Source of the DNA: Daphnia pulex
Lineage: Eukaryota; Arthropoda; Branchiopoda; Diplostraca; Daphniidae
Length of the DNA: 64,000 bases
Assembly (NCBI RefSeq): GCF_021134715.1
Contig: NC_060023.1
Coordinates: 2,604,001 to 2,668,000, forward strand
Direction of reading: 5' to 3'
Below are positions 31,201-41,504 of this stretch, one piece after another. A model generated the notes under the pieces. That model was given only the letters and a program-made list of their open reading frames with translations, did not search any database and was not told where the DNA came from. How positions within the stretch are numbered: position 1 is the stretch's first letter; each line of letters opens with the position of its first letter. The translations under genes and the position numbers were made by a program.

Positions 31201-32983
31201 CCGCTCTAGTCGATTTCGCATATCTCATCTGCAAGAACAACTCGCTAATGATTTGTGGACATGTTGTCAAGGTAAAACATTCAAATCAATGAGTTTGTGC
31301 GATACATGTTTCCATTTCCTTTATGCTAAACTCTATTGAATAAATGTTAAACAGGAGCGATTGACGCATGAAACGCGCTCCAAGCTCCAGAACAAGGCTT
31401 ATCGCTACCTGCGGTTCACCAAAATCAAAGGATACTTCTCTATTACTGATAACACGGATTTACACACAGGCGTGACCGCTATGCTCAGTCTCTCGGGAGT
31501 GGGCAAGGTCAAGCCCAACATTCTGATGATGGGATACAAGAATGATTGGGCAACTTGCGATCGAAATTCGTTGGAACAATACGTGTTGACTATTCAGTAA
31601 GTTTTTTTTTTTAAATATTTGCATTGACACATCAATTAGTTTATTAACGATGGGATTTCACTTCAGCACGGGATTTGAAATGAATGTGGCCGTGACTATT
31701 CTACGTCTCAAAGAAGGGCTCGATTGCACGGAAATTTTAGCCGACGTCGACGACATGATATTGAAAGCTACTAATAAAAAAATCAAGGAGAAAAAAGATA
31801 CTCCTGGTAATTACATTTGCAAAGTTAAATGAATGATTTGTAGTGTCAACTAGGCATTGCCTTTATTTAGCAGGAAATGCTGCTACAGTGGAAACTACAG
31901 TGGAAGTTATAGCATCTACTGCTGCCATTATCCAATCGAAAATCAAGTCCACTAAAGAAGGAGGTGTCATGACGAAAAATAAGAAAAAGGACAGTGAGAT
32001 GGAGCAAAATCTCGCCTTTAGGTATAAGCAAACATACACAGATTCTTGTAATAGCGTTTCCATTACCTAAACTCGTGAATTTAATAGAGACACTGCCGGA
32101 AAGCCCCTGCCTAAAAGCGTACTGAACAATATCATCATATTCCAAAGAAAACAGAAAAAGAATACGATCGACGTTTGGTGGCTAAGTGACGACGGGGGTA
32201 TAAAAACATACGAGGTCGAAGAATAATTTCCAACATTATTTTATTAACGTCCTTAGTTGTTTGAATAGGATTGACACTCTTGCTGCCGGTCATAATCAAC
32301 AACCGCACGAACTGGGCCGCCACTAAATTGCGCATTTTCTGTACAGCGTGTGGTCTTAACGAACTAGAAAAAAATCAGAGAGGGTTAGTTATTATTTTTC
32401 TTCTAGCCTATTACCAGAAGTTTTAAAAATGATTTGATTTTATCAACATATTTACAAAAATAGGATGGCGATTTTGCTCTCCAAATTCCGGATTGATTAC
32501 TCCGATCTGGTGATTATTACTGACGCTGACGAGGCACCGAAAGAAAAAACAAAAAAGTGGTTCGATAACATATTACAGCCTGCGTTACAATCAGGAACTA
32601 ATGGTATGCCCTATTATATTCGTAAAATAGTCAAGTTCGAGCTAAATTTAAATATTTTATAGGTCCTCTGCTAACGAAGGAGGAACTGGAAGCCTTTCAG
32701 TACAAAACAGATCGTCACCTAAGATTGAGAGAATTGCTACTGGATCACTCATCGGATTCCAATTTGGTTGTCATGTGAGAATTTTTAAACAAATTGCAGT
32801 AAATTTCATTTCTAGACAAAAAATGAAATTTTGTTTTAATCAATTAGGACTTTGCCAATAACTCGGAAAGGAGATTTCAGTGCCCCGTTGTATATGGCAT
32901 GGTTAGAAGCCCTTACGGCAAACATGCCACCATTTATGCTCGTTCGCGGAAATCAAACTTCTGTGTTGACATTTTATTCCTAA
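28298..32983 (+). CDS. NKCC-type Na-K-Cl cotransporter, copy A (SLC12)
   Basis: This is an electroneutral cation-chloride cotransporter of the NKCC/NCC branch in the plasma membrane. It has 23 coding exons: 28298-28321, 28400-28630, 28689-28854, 28925-29020, 29112-29130, 29200-29437, 29502-29616, 29689-29828, 29913-30018, 30084-30175, 30244-30481, 30556-30677, 30765-30900, 30972-31011, 31100-31271, 31355-31596, 31667-31806, 31874-32021, 32088-32197, 32269-32383, 32464-32603, 32663-32774 and 32848-32983. They join in phase to 1025 aa. Evidence: an N-terminal [10 protein letters not shown] phospho-region, TM1 [64 protein letters not shown], the C-domain [20 protein letters not shown] and [10 protein letters not shown], and the C-terminus [15 protein letters not shown]. 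Exon 5 is only 19 nt. The intron at 31012-31099 is missing in copy B. NKCC rather than KCC, judged by TM1 and the C-terminus. Confidence 0.93.
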
Positions 32984-33929
32984 CTGTTTGCCTGGTTTGG
33001 CTATTGGAAATTTGCTACGAAAAGGAAATATGTATATGTTGCATGTTATTGACAAAAAAAGGTGATAATATTTGACTTTAAAAAAATATTTTTCTTTGCA
33101 TACTTTCGTTTCTTTTATACGTCCAGACGTCCTCTATGAATAAGAATTGCATATACATTTATCGTTTATTTATTCAAATCTTAAACGTCGATGTGACGCA
33201 AGAAGTCGTCCACTTATTAAATAATTGATGTTACGTCTGGCGTTCGCATCCTCCAAAATATTTACACTCTCGTAGCAGAAGTGCAAGAGCTTTTATAGGT
33301 TCAACACAAGTGTAAAGCTAAAGGCTGATCAGATGGACACAAACTGGGACAACTGGACAAGAAAAAGTGTTGTGGCCGTAAAAGAGAAATCTTTCGAAAA
33401 TCCCATGACGTAATCATATTTACTGGACACCTCTTAACACGGTTTCATTTTTTGTTGTTGAGATCCACGATAGCAACAAAAATCTCGTTTACTTATTTGG
33501 AGAGCGGGCAACATTTAGAGGCTCATATACCGCTTCAGTCCAGTATAGGCAAATCTTTGATTGCCAGAAGCACAATTACACATAAGGTCAACCGGTCGGG
33601 CAACATGTAGAAAATTAAGGCTTTTAAAAGGGCTAAGTCACGTCTAGAGGCCTTGAGGGCAGAACAAAAGTAGCTTGGTTACTATATGAATACAACAAAA
33701 CTCTCGTTGGTTATACTATAGTCTCTTCTGAAACTTTGTGGAAGGCAGTTGCTGATACGCAACTTCCTTCTCTGGCGAGTTTTGTAAAACCGGAAAATAG
33801 AAATATGTATTTTTACTTTTGAGTGCTCTGAATTATTATTGAACTTGTCCGATTTTTTATTTTGGTTCGAAAATATTATTGCGCACGCTACTTTGGATCC
33901 AACAGGAAAAAAAAATTACAACTAAAAAG
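32984..33929. other. Intergenic region between NKCC A and NKCC B
   Basis: About 0.95 kb with no recognisable gene. It must contain the 3' UTR of copy A and the promoter of copy B. No clear TATA box or repeat is visible. Confidence 0.4.
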
Positions 33930-35157
33930 ATGGATAACCAGGCCTTCGAAGAGGTAAGTAATGCAGAGAATTAGATACACAGATCAGAAGGAAATGGTGA
34001 CGAGCAAAATGTGTTGCAACAGACAATCCCGTCAGTTGATGCCACCAAAAATAAAGTCTCGTCATACCGAGGAGGATTTCTTTCTACCTTACACGAATTG
34101 CATAATCCAGCAGCTGAAATACCAAACGTATGGACACGTTCAGATGATTTCAGTCAACAATTTAAGTTCTGACTTCGTTCATATTGTGCACTGGATTTTA
34201 GGCGACTCAGACGAGACTGCCATCATCAGTAGAATTCTCGGATAGACGTCAATTGCCAACCATCACGGCCGGAATTGAAATGGCAAATTTCCAGCAGGGA
34301 TTACCCCAAAATGGGACCAATGTCACAGAAAATGAAAGTCAGATTAATTCAAACCGGAAAGCGAGCGTGGCGACTATTGGCTCACAGGGACAGGAGCGAT
34401 CCCGAAAGATGAGCCGTGACGTCGTCCCAACCATCGACAATTATCGGACAATACAACAACACCAAGCTCAAACGATGGGTCTACTGATGGCCAGGCGACC
34501 AACGATGAACGAATTATGCAATCCATCAACCGATGTTGCCGTGAGCGAAGAAATTGTGCAACAAGATTTAAATGAGGTAATTTGAATTAATTTAATAAGT
34601 AACTATTTACCTATTTTCTGTATCACGATTTTTTCCCTCCAAAAGACGCAATCTAATGAAGACAAACTAAAGAAAGATGAGGAAGAAGGAAAATCGGAAG
34701 CCGTGAAATTCGGCTGGATCGAAGGTGTTTTAATTCGTAACATGATGAGCATCTGGGGCGTTATGCTTTTCTTGCGTCTTTCGTGGGTGGTGGCTCACGC
34801 GGGAATAGGTGAGACTTGGTTAATTCTTTTCCATATCACACATTCACTACATGGAATGATGATTTTAACAAAAAATTGGTGTAACACATAAAGGTGAAAC
34901 TTTGGTCATCATTGCAATTTCAACCTTTATCACTTTGGTGACAGCCTTATCCATGTCGGCCATCTCAACCAATGGAGAAATCGGTGGAGGTACAACACAA
35001 AACTATACTAATAATAGAAACAAATTTTAAAATTTTTTTTATCCGACCTTCAGGCGGTACCTACTTTGTTATGTAAGTTTCTATAAGCAAAAAATGCGAC
35101 ACGAAAAGATGTCTGGAAAAATGACCCACTTTGGGGAATTAGGTCAAGGGTATTGGG

Positions 35158-35439
35158 TGTCGGAAATTCCGACCCCTCAAGCATAAATTGAACTGTTTTG
35201 TCCATTTGCTTCATGTACAGACAAGTCGAGGCCCAACTGTTTGGGCCCAGACAAGTCTGTGCGTGTTAGACCCCTCGGGTTATTTCGCGCCCCATGTTTT
35301 CCCCCTACCCCTCTTTTTGATTTGTCCTTGAGGTCCAAAGTGTCGGCAGTAGCTAAATTTTCGTGGAACCAGAAGGTTCAGAATATACAGCTTCTCAGAA
35401 TTTCAAGTCTTAAAAGTTAATGTCAGGATTTTCCCGACA
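35158..35439 (+). repeat. 5' LTR of BEL/Pao element
   Basis: 282 bp, starts TGTCGGAAATTCCGACCCC and ends TTTTCCCGACA, giving short inverted ends (TGTCGG/CCGACA). The bases directly after it (TTTTTGGTGCCGTAACCAGG, from 35440) sit where the tRNA primer-binding site is expected. Confidence 0.95.
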
Positions 35440-35744
35440 TTTTTGGTGCCGTAACCAGGATACTAGTCCTGGTGTTTGTTCACGTTGGCGTTACGAAGTG
35501 TGACGGTTCCAAACGACCTGATTGAGACAGGCAAATCTCAAATCTTTGTGTGTTGGCGTCATCACCACGTGGCGGTCCAGACACCCCCCTGCAGCAGCAG
35601 GCATCTAAAAAGAAAATCACAACGTAGGATCATCAATCTTCATCCGCTTTCATCCGCTTTCATCTTCCTCCATGCGTATCATCTGTATTCATCTTTAATT
35701 GGAGCGATCATTCTGGAAAGTTGTAAGTCGAAAGCTCTCTTAAA

Positions 35745-38700
35745 ATGGCGGATCTTTCTCGTTTGCTAGCTTTAAGAAATGGTGGAAGGGTCGTCGCAGC
35801 CCGATTGATTCAAAAACTCGAAGATATATTTGCAAATGCGGACATGGAACCAGCTCAAAAAATTCACGAACTTGAGAGCAAGTTGGTTGAGCTAAAAACC
35901 CGGTTTGATACGTTGGAAGATATGGATCAGCAGATTCAGGATCGCACTGGAGAAGAAGATGTGCAAAAAGAAATTGAAGCAACGGATGCTGAAAATGCCA
36001 TCATTCAAGACGCTGGAGATCTTTGTCGTTATAGAATCAATACGTTGCGTCGTGCAAATCCAGATGTTGATCATCACCCTCCAGCACCAAGTGTTTCTTC
36101 TCGAGCGACGAGCCGTCCAAAAATTGCCTTGCCGCGCTTTAATGGTGATATTCTTCAGTGGCAGCAGTTCTGGCAAGCGTTTGTTGCGGAGATTGAAAGC
36201 GACGCTTCGCTAGCAGACATCAACAAGTTCAATTATTTGTTGGGCCAATTGGACCCAAACGTTTTGTCATCAGTCGCCGGTTTGACTCCATCCAATGAGA
36301 ATTATGTAGTCCTAGTGGACCTTCTCAAGGAACGATATGGAAGAAAATCGAAGGTGATCGCAGCTTATATGAGAGCCTTGTATAACCTGCAGAAACCGGA
36401 AGCTAATCTAAAAAGCCTCCGTGGCTTCTACGACCAGGTAGAGTCGTATGTTCGTGGCCTAGAGTCTCTGGGAAAGCCCCCTGATACCTACGGCGACCTG
36501 CTAGTGTGCATTCTTCTAGATAAGCTCCCAGCCGATGTACGGAAGAGCGTAGCACGCCAGCACGACAAAGACGAATTTACACTTGACCAATTGAGAAATG
36601 TTTTAAAGGGAGAAATACGAGTCATGGAGGCGGGACAGATTTCAACACTGCCGCCAATTCAACCGCCAGCAATCAAGCAGCAATTCCCCTCTAGACAATC
36701 AGCGACAATGTTCAACGGGGCAACAGGTCAAAAGCCCCCATTTCATTTCCCATGTGTCTACTGTGACGCTGATCATCCCGCGTCTCAGTGTACCGCAGTT
36801 TCTTCAATCGAAGAAAGAAAAAGAATCGTTCAACAGAAGCGGCTATGCTTCGGCTGCTTAAGCGCCAAGCACACACGAAACAATTGTAATTCTAGAAATG
36901 TATGCAGGATCTGTCGACGTCCGCATCATACCAGTCTTCATGATTCTTCAAGGCCAGCCAGCGTTGCAGCAACTTCGGTAACAAATGCTCATTCTCAAGT
37001 AAAAGGTTCAATTGTTTCTCAACAAGTGGCCGTCGTTGCTCAAAAGAGCTCAGTTAACGTGGTATCCTATCCGTTTGTTTTCCTAAAAACGGCGGTCATG
37101 AAGATTCGTTCATCAAAATGTGAAGTTAAAGCAAATTCAATGTTCGATGAAGGCGCGCAAAGAAGCTGGATTACGCGCGACCTAGTGAAACGCCTTGGTT
37201 TGAGAGCGAAAACTAAAGAGTGTTTAATTACGTCGGGATTCGCCCATGCCAGTTCCGGTCCAGAATTCTTTGAAGTTGTCGAATTTGGGATTCAAGTCAA
37301 CGATGGAACCACTGTCTTCATGCGAGCGATAGTAATCGATTATTTAGTCGACCCACTGGAAGACAACTATCGACACAATCTGCAAGAACTTCCTTATTTG
37401 AAAAACCTGAATTTGGCTCATCCCTACATCAAAGAAGATTTGTTCTCCATCGATTTGTTAATTGGAGCAGACTTCTACTGGAGTTTTATCGAAGACGAGA
37501 GACCCATTCGCGGTGACGGACCAACCGCAATCGGATCAAAAATTGGTTACTTAGTGTCCGGCCCACTGGAAAGTGTAAGAGTGAAAAAACCCGTTCAAAC
37601 CCTAAGTCTACATGTTCAATCAGTTGAAAGTGCGGACGATTTTTCGTTTATGTGGTCGCTGGAGACATTGGGAATCTTCCCTCATCAGGAAAAGGTCAGT
37701 GAGGCGGCGAACTACGCAAAGAAATGCATCAAGTTCGAAGACGGCAAGTACATTGCCCAATTCCCGTGGAAGAGTGATCACCCCGAGCTCGTTACTAACT
37801 TTAACATGGTGAAAAATATGACCCAAGCAACCATCAAACGTTTATCAAGAGACGGGATGTTGGGAGTGTTTGCCGACATTATCAAAGATCAGCTAGATCG
37901 CAAGTTTATCGAACAAGTTCCGTCAGAGCCACCCCCCAAGGGTTGCCATTACATACCGTACCACTATGTGAAGAAAGAGTCATCGACCACTCCCATCCGG
38001 ATTGTGTATAACTGCTCAAACAAAGGTTGGAATGGCGTGAGTTTCAATGACTGCGTTGAAACTGGTGCGCCTCTTCACAACGATCAAGTTCATCTTTTGA
38101 TTCGATTCAGAGCCCACGCTATAGGCATAGTTGCTGACGTCGAAAAAGCCTTCCATCACATCGAGCTTCATGACTCCGATCGTGATTATCTACGTTGGAT
38201 GTGGTTGTCAAACCCACAAGATCCTGATTCGCCGTTAGTGATCTATCGCTTTAAAGTAGTTCCGTTTGGTGCGAAATCATCGCCATTTATTCTCAACTCT
38301 GTCGTCATGCACCATCTATCAAGAAATGGTTCTAAAGTGGCTGCTGATATGCAGCGAAGTGTTTTTGTTGACAATGTTATCACCGGATGTGATAGTCAAA
38401 CTGAGGCCGAAAGTTACTTTCATCAAGCGAACAGTATCATGTGCGGTGCAAACCTACCACTCCAGGCATGGGGGTTCAGTGATCGCGACTTAGAGAAAAA
38501 GCTGCAAGAGAAAGGAACGTTCGACGCTTCACCGGAGTCGAAAACGCTTGGACTAATTTGGGATCGAAATAGCGATTGCCTGCACGTCCAAGTTCCAAAT
38601 CTATCGCCGTCAATTGAAAAGGTAACCAAACGCGATGTTCTCAAAGGAGCGGGATCATTTTATGATCCGCTGGGGTTTTATGCGCCGATAGCTACGAGCG

Positions 38701-41207
38701 CCAAGATCCTAATTCAAGATTTGTGTATGAAGAACGTCAAACTAGATGAAGAATTGGCAAGTGAACATTTAGAAAAGTGGAAAGAAATCGTCTCTTCAAT
38801 CGTTTGTGCGACTAAACAAAAAATTATGTCAGTGAAAAGATCCTATTTCGGTGCAGCAACAGCGGTACGAGATCTCCATGTTTTTTGTGACGCGAGTCGC
38901 CGAGCATACGGTGCGGTAGCATATTTAGTGCATCAAGGAGAAGTATCGTTCGTCGAATCCAAGGCTAGAATCACGCCAATCAAAAGCCAACAAAAAGAAG
39001 AAGACAGGGAGTTGTCGATTCCGGAATCAGAACTGATGGCAGCATACTTGGGCGTTCTAATCGCTACGATCATCATTGCCGCACTTGAGCCACTCGGAAT
39101 CAAGCTACGAGTTTATCTCTGGAGCGACAGTCAAATTGTGCATCATTGGATCGCCAAAGAAGAGGGACACCCACGGCAGTTTGTTACGAATCGAGTGAAG
39201 AAGATCCGGGACTTCAACAGGACCCAGGCGGCTACATGGAAATATGTTCCGTCAGCAGAGAATCCAGCCGACATCCTCTCCCGAGGTGCCTCATTCAAAG
39301 AATTGAAAGCTTCAAAATTGTGGAAGGAAGGACCGGAGTGGCTGTCGAATCGCAAAAATTGGCCAACGTGGTCGGTGACGGAGTTTAAAAGTTCCAAAGT
39401 AGTTCATGTCGCTGTGAAAAGCGCAGATCCAGTCGTTAAGGAGGAAGATATATTTTCAGTGATAGATCCAGCAAAGTACAGTTTTGATATGTTGCTGCGG
39501 GTTACAGCGCAAGTGTTTCGTCTCGCAAGCAATTTTCGACTAAAAAGTTCCTCGCGCGATTTGTGGAATCGAGAGCCGCTCAACTCAGAAGAACTGCAGA
39601 GAGCAGAGAAGATTTGGATTCGTGCTTTTCAGAAAAGATATTTTCCTACCGAACTGGCCTATTTAACTTCAAAAAAGAAATCCTGGAGACCTGCACTAGT
39701 TTCTCAACTCGATTTATTTCTAGATACAGACCGTATCATACGCTGTAAAGGCAGGCTTCAAAATTCTACCATGTCGGAATCAGCAAAATATCCAGCATTG
39801 ATTCCAAAACATTCGGACCTGTCAAGATTGATTATCACTGATGTTCACGAGCGAGTCTTCCATTACGGAACTGAAATAACCTTAGCCAAACTGATTCAAC
39901 GTTACTGGATTCCGTCAGCAAGATCGCAGGTTAAAAGAATCTGTCGCAACTGTGTTAAGTGCCGAAGAGACCATGGACCAGCGTACAAACTGCCAGACCC
40001 AGCGCCTCTTCCGGCGGATCGCATCCGCGAATCCTACCCCTTTGAAGTTACCGGAATAGATTACACCGGTGCAATTCCCGTTCGTGTTAAAGAAGGAGAA
40101 GATTCAGTCTACATTTTGTTATTTACATGTGGAGTGACGCGGGCTATTCACTTGGAAGTGGTCGAAAATATGACGAGCGGAGCCTTCATCGATGCACTGC
40201 GTCGTTTTACGAGCCGCCATTCCATCCCCCGTGTTATCTATTCTGATAATGCCTCAACATTTGTCAGCGCCTCAAATATCCTGACTCAATTCTTCAAGCA
40301 ACCGGATGTTGCAAAGGAGCTATCAAACATGAGAACAACTTGGAAGTTTATTCCTAAACGTGCACCATGGTATGGCGGATGGTGGGAGCGACTTATTGCT
40401 CTAACGAAAACTTCACTGCGGAAAATGGTTGGTCGAACCAAACTAAGTCTGGTTCAACTTCAAACAGTCGTCGCCCAGATAGAGGCGATTCTCAATGATC
40501 GACCTTTAATGCGTGTCTCGACTGATCCTAAAAGTTTCGAGCCGCTTACCCCTGCCCATCTTCTCTACGGTCGGCGGATTACTACACTACCATCTAACTA
40601 CGAAGCAGACGAGGAGCTGGAGGATCCAACTTATGGTCGAGATATGGACTCGCAGATTTTGTCGAAAGCGTATTTAAAAACGCAAAATGTTTTACGCGCC
40701 TTCTGGCGCAAATGGAGCACTTCATATCTCCCGTCTCTTCGAGAACATCATCAAGCAACGAAAGGACCAATGAAGGAAATAATCAAGATCGGTGACGTCG
40801 TGCAAATTCACCAAGACAGCAAGAGGTCCGAGTGGAAGTTAGCCGTCGTGGAACAACTTAACCGTGGTGCGGATGGCAAGGTACGGTCGGCAGAAATCCG
40901 AACGGCAAATGGAAGAACCAGCCGTCCTATCAACAAGTTGTACCCGCTAGAAGTGTTTGAATCATCTGAAAAATTGATTCGGTCGGAATCAGAGAAAAGG
41001 AGCGCCACGGGAGCAGCAGCTGAAGTTCAGTCGATGTCAGAGGTTCGAGTTCTACCCGAAAATCCGTTCGTGTCATCAATCCCAATTCCGGTCGTCGACG
41101 AGGTGTCAACAAGATCGGGAAGAATCCAGCGCCGAGCGGCCCGACAAGCAGAAGAAAATATTAAAAGAATGGCGCGGATGGAGACGGTGGAAGAAGAGGA
41201 GGAGTAA
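35745..41207 (+). CDS. BEL/Pao gag-pol polyprotein
   Basis: One 1820 aa frame with no stop. Domain order: an N-terminal coiled region; a gag domain of the DUF1759 type (about residues 120-290, LPRFNGDILQWQQFWQAF); CCHC-like zinc knuckles (about 335-400); an aspartic protease region (MFDEGAQRSWI, about 466); reverse transcriptase (VADVEKAFHHIEL, about 795, and the active-site turn VFVDNVITG, about 873); RNase H (FCDASRRAYGAVAY, about 1047, and WSDSQIVHHWI); an integrase zinc-binding region (YWIPSARSQVKRICRNC); an integrase core (GIDYTG about 1437, YSDNAS about 1496, then an E in AQIEAILNDRPL); and a C-terminal DUF5641-type domain. The protease reads DEGA rather than D-S/T-G, and the RT box reads FVDN rather than YVDD. 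The order protease-RT-RNaseH-integrase is that of BEL/Pao. No envelope gene is present. Confidence 0.95.
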   Translation: MADLSRLLALRNGGRVVAARLIQKLEDIFANADMEPAQKIHELESKLVELKTRFDTLEDMDQQIQDRTGEEDVQKEIEATDAENAIIQDAGDLCRYRINTLRRANPDVDHHPPAPSVSSRATSRPKIALPRFNGDILQWQQFWQAFVAEIESDASLADINKFNYLLGQLDPNVLSSVAGLTPSNENYVVLVDLLKERYGRKSKVIAAYMRALYNLQKPEANLKSLRGFYDQVESYVRGLESLGKPPDTYGDLLVCILLDKLPADVRKSVARQHDKDEFTLDQLRNVLKGEIRVMEAGQISTLPPIQPPAIKQQFPSRQSATMFNGATGQKPPFHFPCVYCDADHPASQCTAVSSIEERKRIVQQKRLCFGCLSAKHTRNNCNSRNVCRICRRPHHTSLHDSSRPASVAATSVTNAHSQVKGSIVSQQVAVVAQKSSVNVVSYPFVFLKTAVMKIRSSKCEVKANSMFDEGAQRSWITRDLVKRLGLRAKTKECLITSGFAHASSGPEFFEVVEFGIQVNDGTTVFMRAIVIDYLVDPLEDNYRHNLQELPYLKNLNLAHPYIKEDLFSIDLLIGADFYWSFIEDERPIRGDGPTAIGSKIGYLVSGPLESVRVKKPVQTLSLHVQSVESADDFSFMWSLETLGIFPHQEKVSEAANYAKKCIKFEDGKYIAQFPWKSDHPELVTNFNMVKNMTQATIKRLSRDGMLGVFADIIKDQLDRKFIEQVPSEPPPKGCHYIPYHYVKKESSTTPIRIVYNCSNKGWNGVSFNDCVETGAPLHNDQVHLLIRFRAHAIGIVADVEKAFHHIELHDSDRDYLRWMWLSNPQDPDSPLVIYRFKVVPFGAKSSPFILNSVVMHHLSRNGSKVAADMQRSVFVDNVITGCDSQTEAESYFHQANSIMCGANLPLQAWGFSDRDLEKKLQEKGTFDASPESKTLGLIWDRNSDCLHVQVPNLSPSIEKVTKRDVLKGAGSFYDPLGFYAPIATSAKILIQDLCMKNVKLDEELASEHLEKWKEIVSSIVCATKQKIMSVKRSYFGAATAVRDLHVFCDASRRAYGAVAYLVHQGEVSFVESKARITPIKSQQKEEDRELSIPESELMAAYLGVLIATIIIAALEPLGIKLRVYLWSDSQIVHHWIAKEEGHPRQFVTNRVKKIRDFNRTQAATWKYVPSAENPADILSRGASFKELKASKLWKEGPEWLSNRKNWPTWSVTEFKSSKVVHVAVKSADPVVKEEDIFSVIDPAKYSFDMLLRVTAQVFRLASNFRLKSSSRDLWNREPLNSEELQRAEKIWIRAFQKRYFPTELAYLTSKKKSWRPALVSQLDLFLDTDRIIRCKGRLQNSTMSESAKYPALIPKHSDLSRLIITDVHERVFHYGTEITLAKLIQRYWIPSARSQVKRICRNCVKCRRDHGPAYKLPDPAPLPADRIRESYPFEVTGIDYTGAIPVRVKEGEDSVYILLFTCGVTRAIHLEVVENMTSGAFIDALRRFTSRHSIPRVIYSDNASTFVSASNILTQFFKQPDVAKELSNMRTTWKFIPKRAPWYGGWWERLIALTKTSLRKMVGRTKLSLVQLQTVVAQIEAILNDRPLMRVSTDPKSFEPLTPAHLLYGRRITTLPSNYEADEELEDPTYGRDMDSQILSKAYLKTQNVLRAFWRKWSTSYLPSLREHHQATKGPMKEIIKIGDVVQIHQDSKRSEWKLAVVEQLNRGADGKVRSAEIRTANGRTSRPINKLYPLEVFESSEKLIRSESEKRSATGAAAEVQSMSEVRVLPENPFVSSIPIPVVDEVSTRSGRIQRRAARQAEENIKRMARMETVEEEEE

Positions 41208-41222
41208 TTCCGGCCGGGTGTA

Positions 41223-41504
41223 TGTCGGAAATTCCGACCCCTCAAGCATAAATTGAACTGTTTTGTCCATTTGCTTCATGTACAGACAAGTCGAGGCCCA
41301 ACTGTTTGGGCCCAGACAAGTCTGTGCGTGTTAGACCCCTCGGGTTATTTCGCGCCCCATGTTTTCCCCCTACCCCTCTTTTTGATTTGTCCTTGAGGTC
41401 CAAAGTGTCGGCAGTAGCTAAATTTTCGTGGAACCAGAAGGTTCAGAATATACAGCTTCTCAGAATTTCAAGTCTTAAAAGTTAATGTCAGGATTTTCCC
41501 GACA
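41223..41504 (+). repeat. 3' LTR of BEL/Pao element
   Basis: 282 bp, no difference seen from the 5' LTR. It is preceded by a purine-rich stretch (41176-41207) and the short sequence TTCCGGCCGGGTGTA, where a polypurine tract is expected. Confidence 0.95.

Larger units (their letters stand above)
35158..41504 (+). mobile_element. Full-length BEL/Pao LTR retrotransposon
   Basis: A 6,347 bp element with two 282 bp LTRs (TGTCGG...CCGACA) that I find identical base for base, a 5 bp target duplication TTGGG (35153-35157 and 41505-41509), one uninterrupted 1820-codon gag-pol frame, and a purine-rich tract before the 3' LTR. Identical LTRs plus an intact frame mean a very recent insertion that may still be segregating. 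It lies in the sense direction inside coding exon 6 of NKCC copy B. Confidence 0.95.

Noticed and set aside
28298-32983. KCC-type K-Cl cotransporter as the identity of the SLC12 genes
   Set aside because: TM1 ([20 protein letters not shown]) and the C-terminal [13 protein letters not shown] match the NKCC/NCC branch.
35158-41504. An endogenous retrovirus with an envelope gene
   Set aside because: The single frame ends with the integrase C-terminal domain just before the 3' LTR; no envelope-like frame is present, and the domain order is that of a BEL/Pao retrotransposon.
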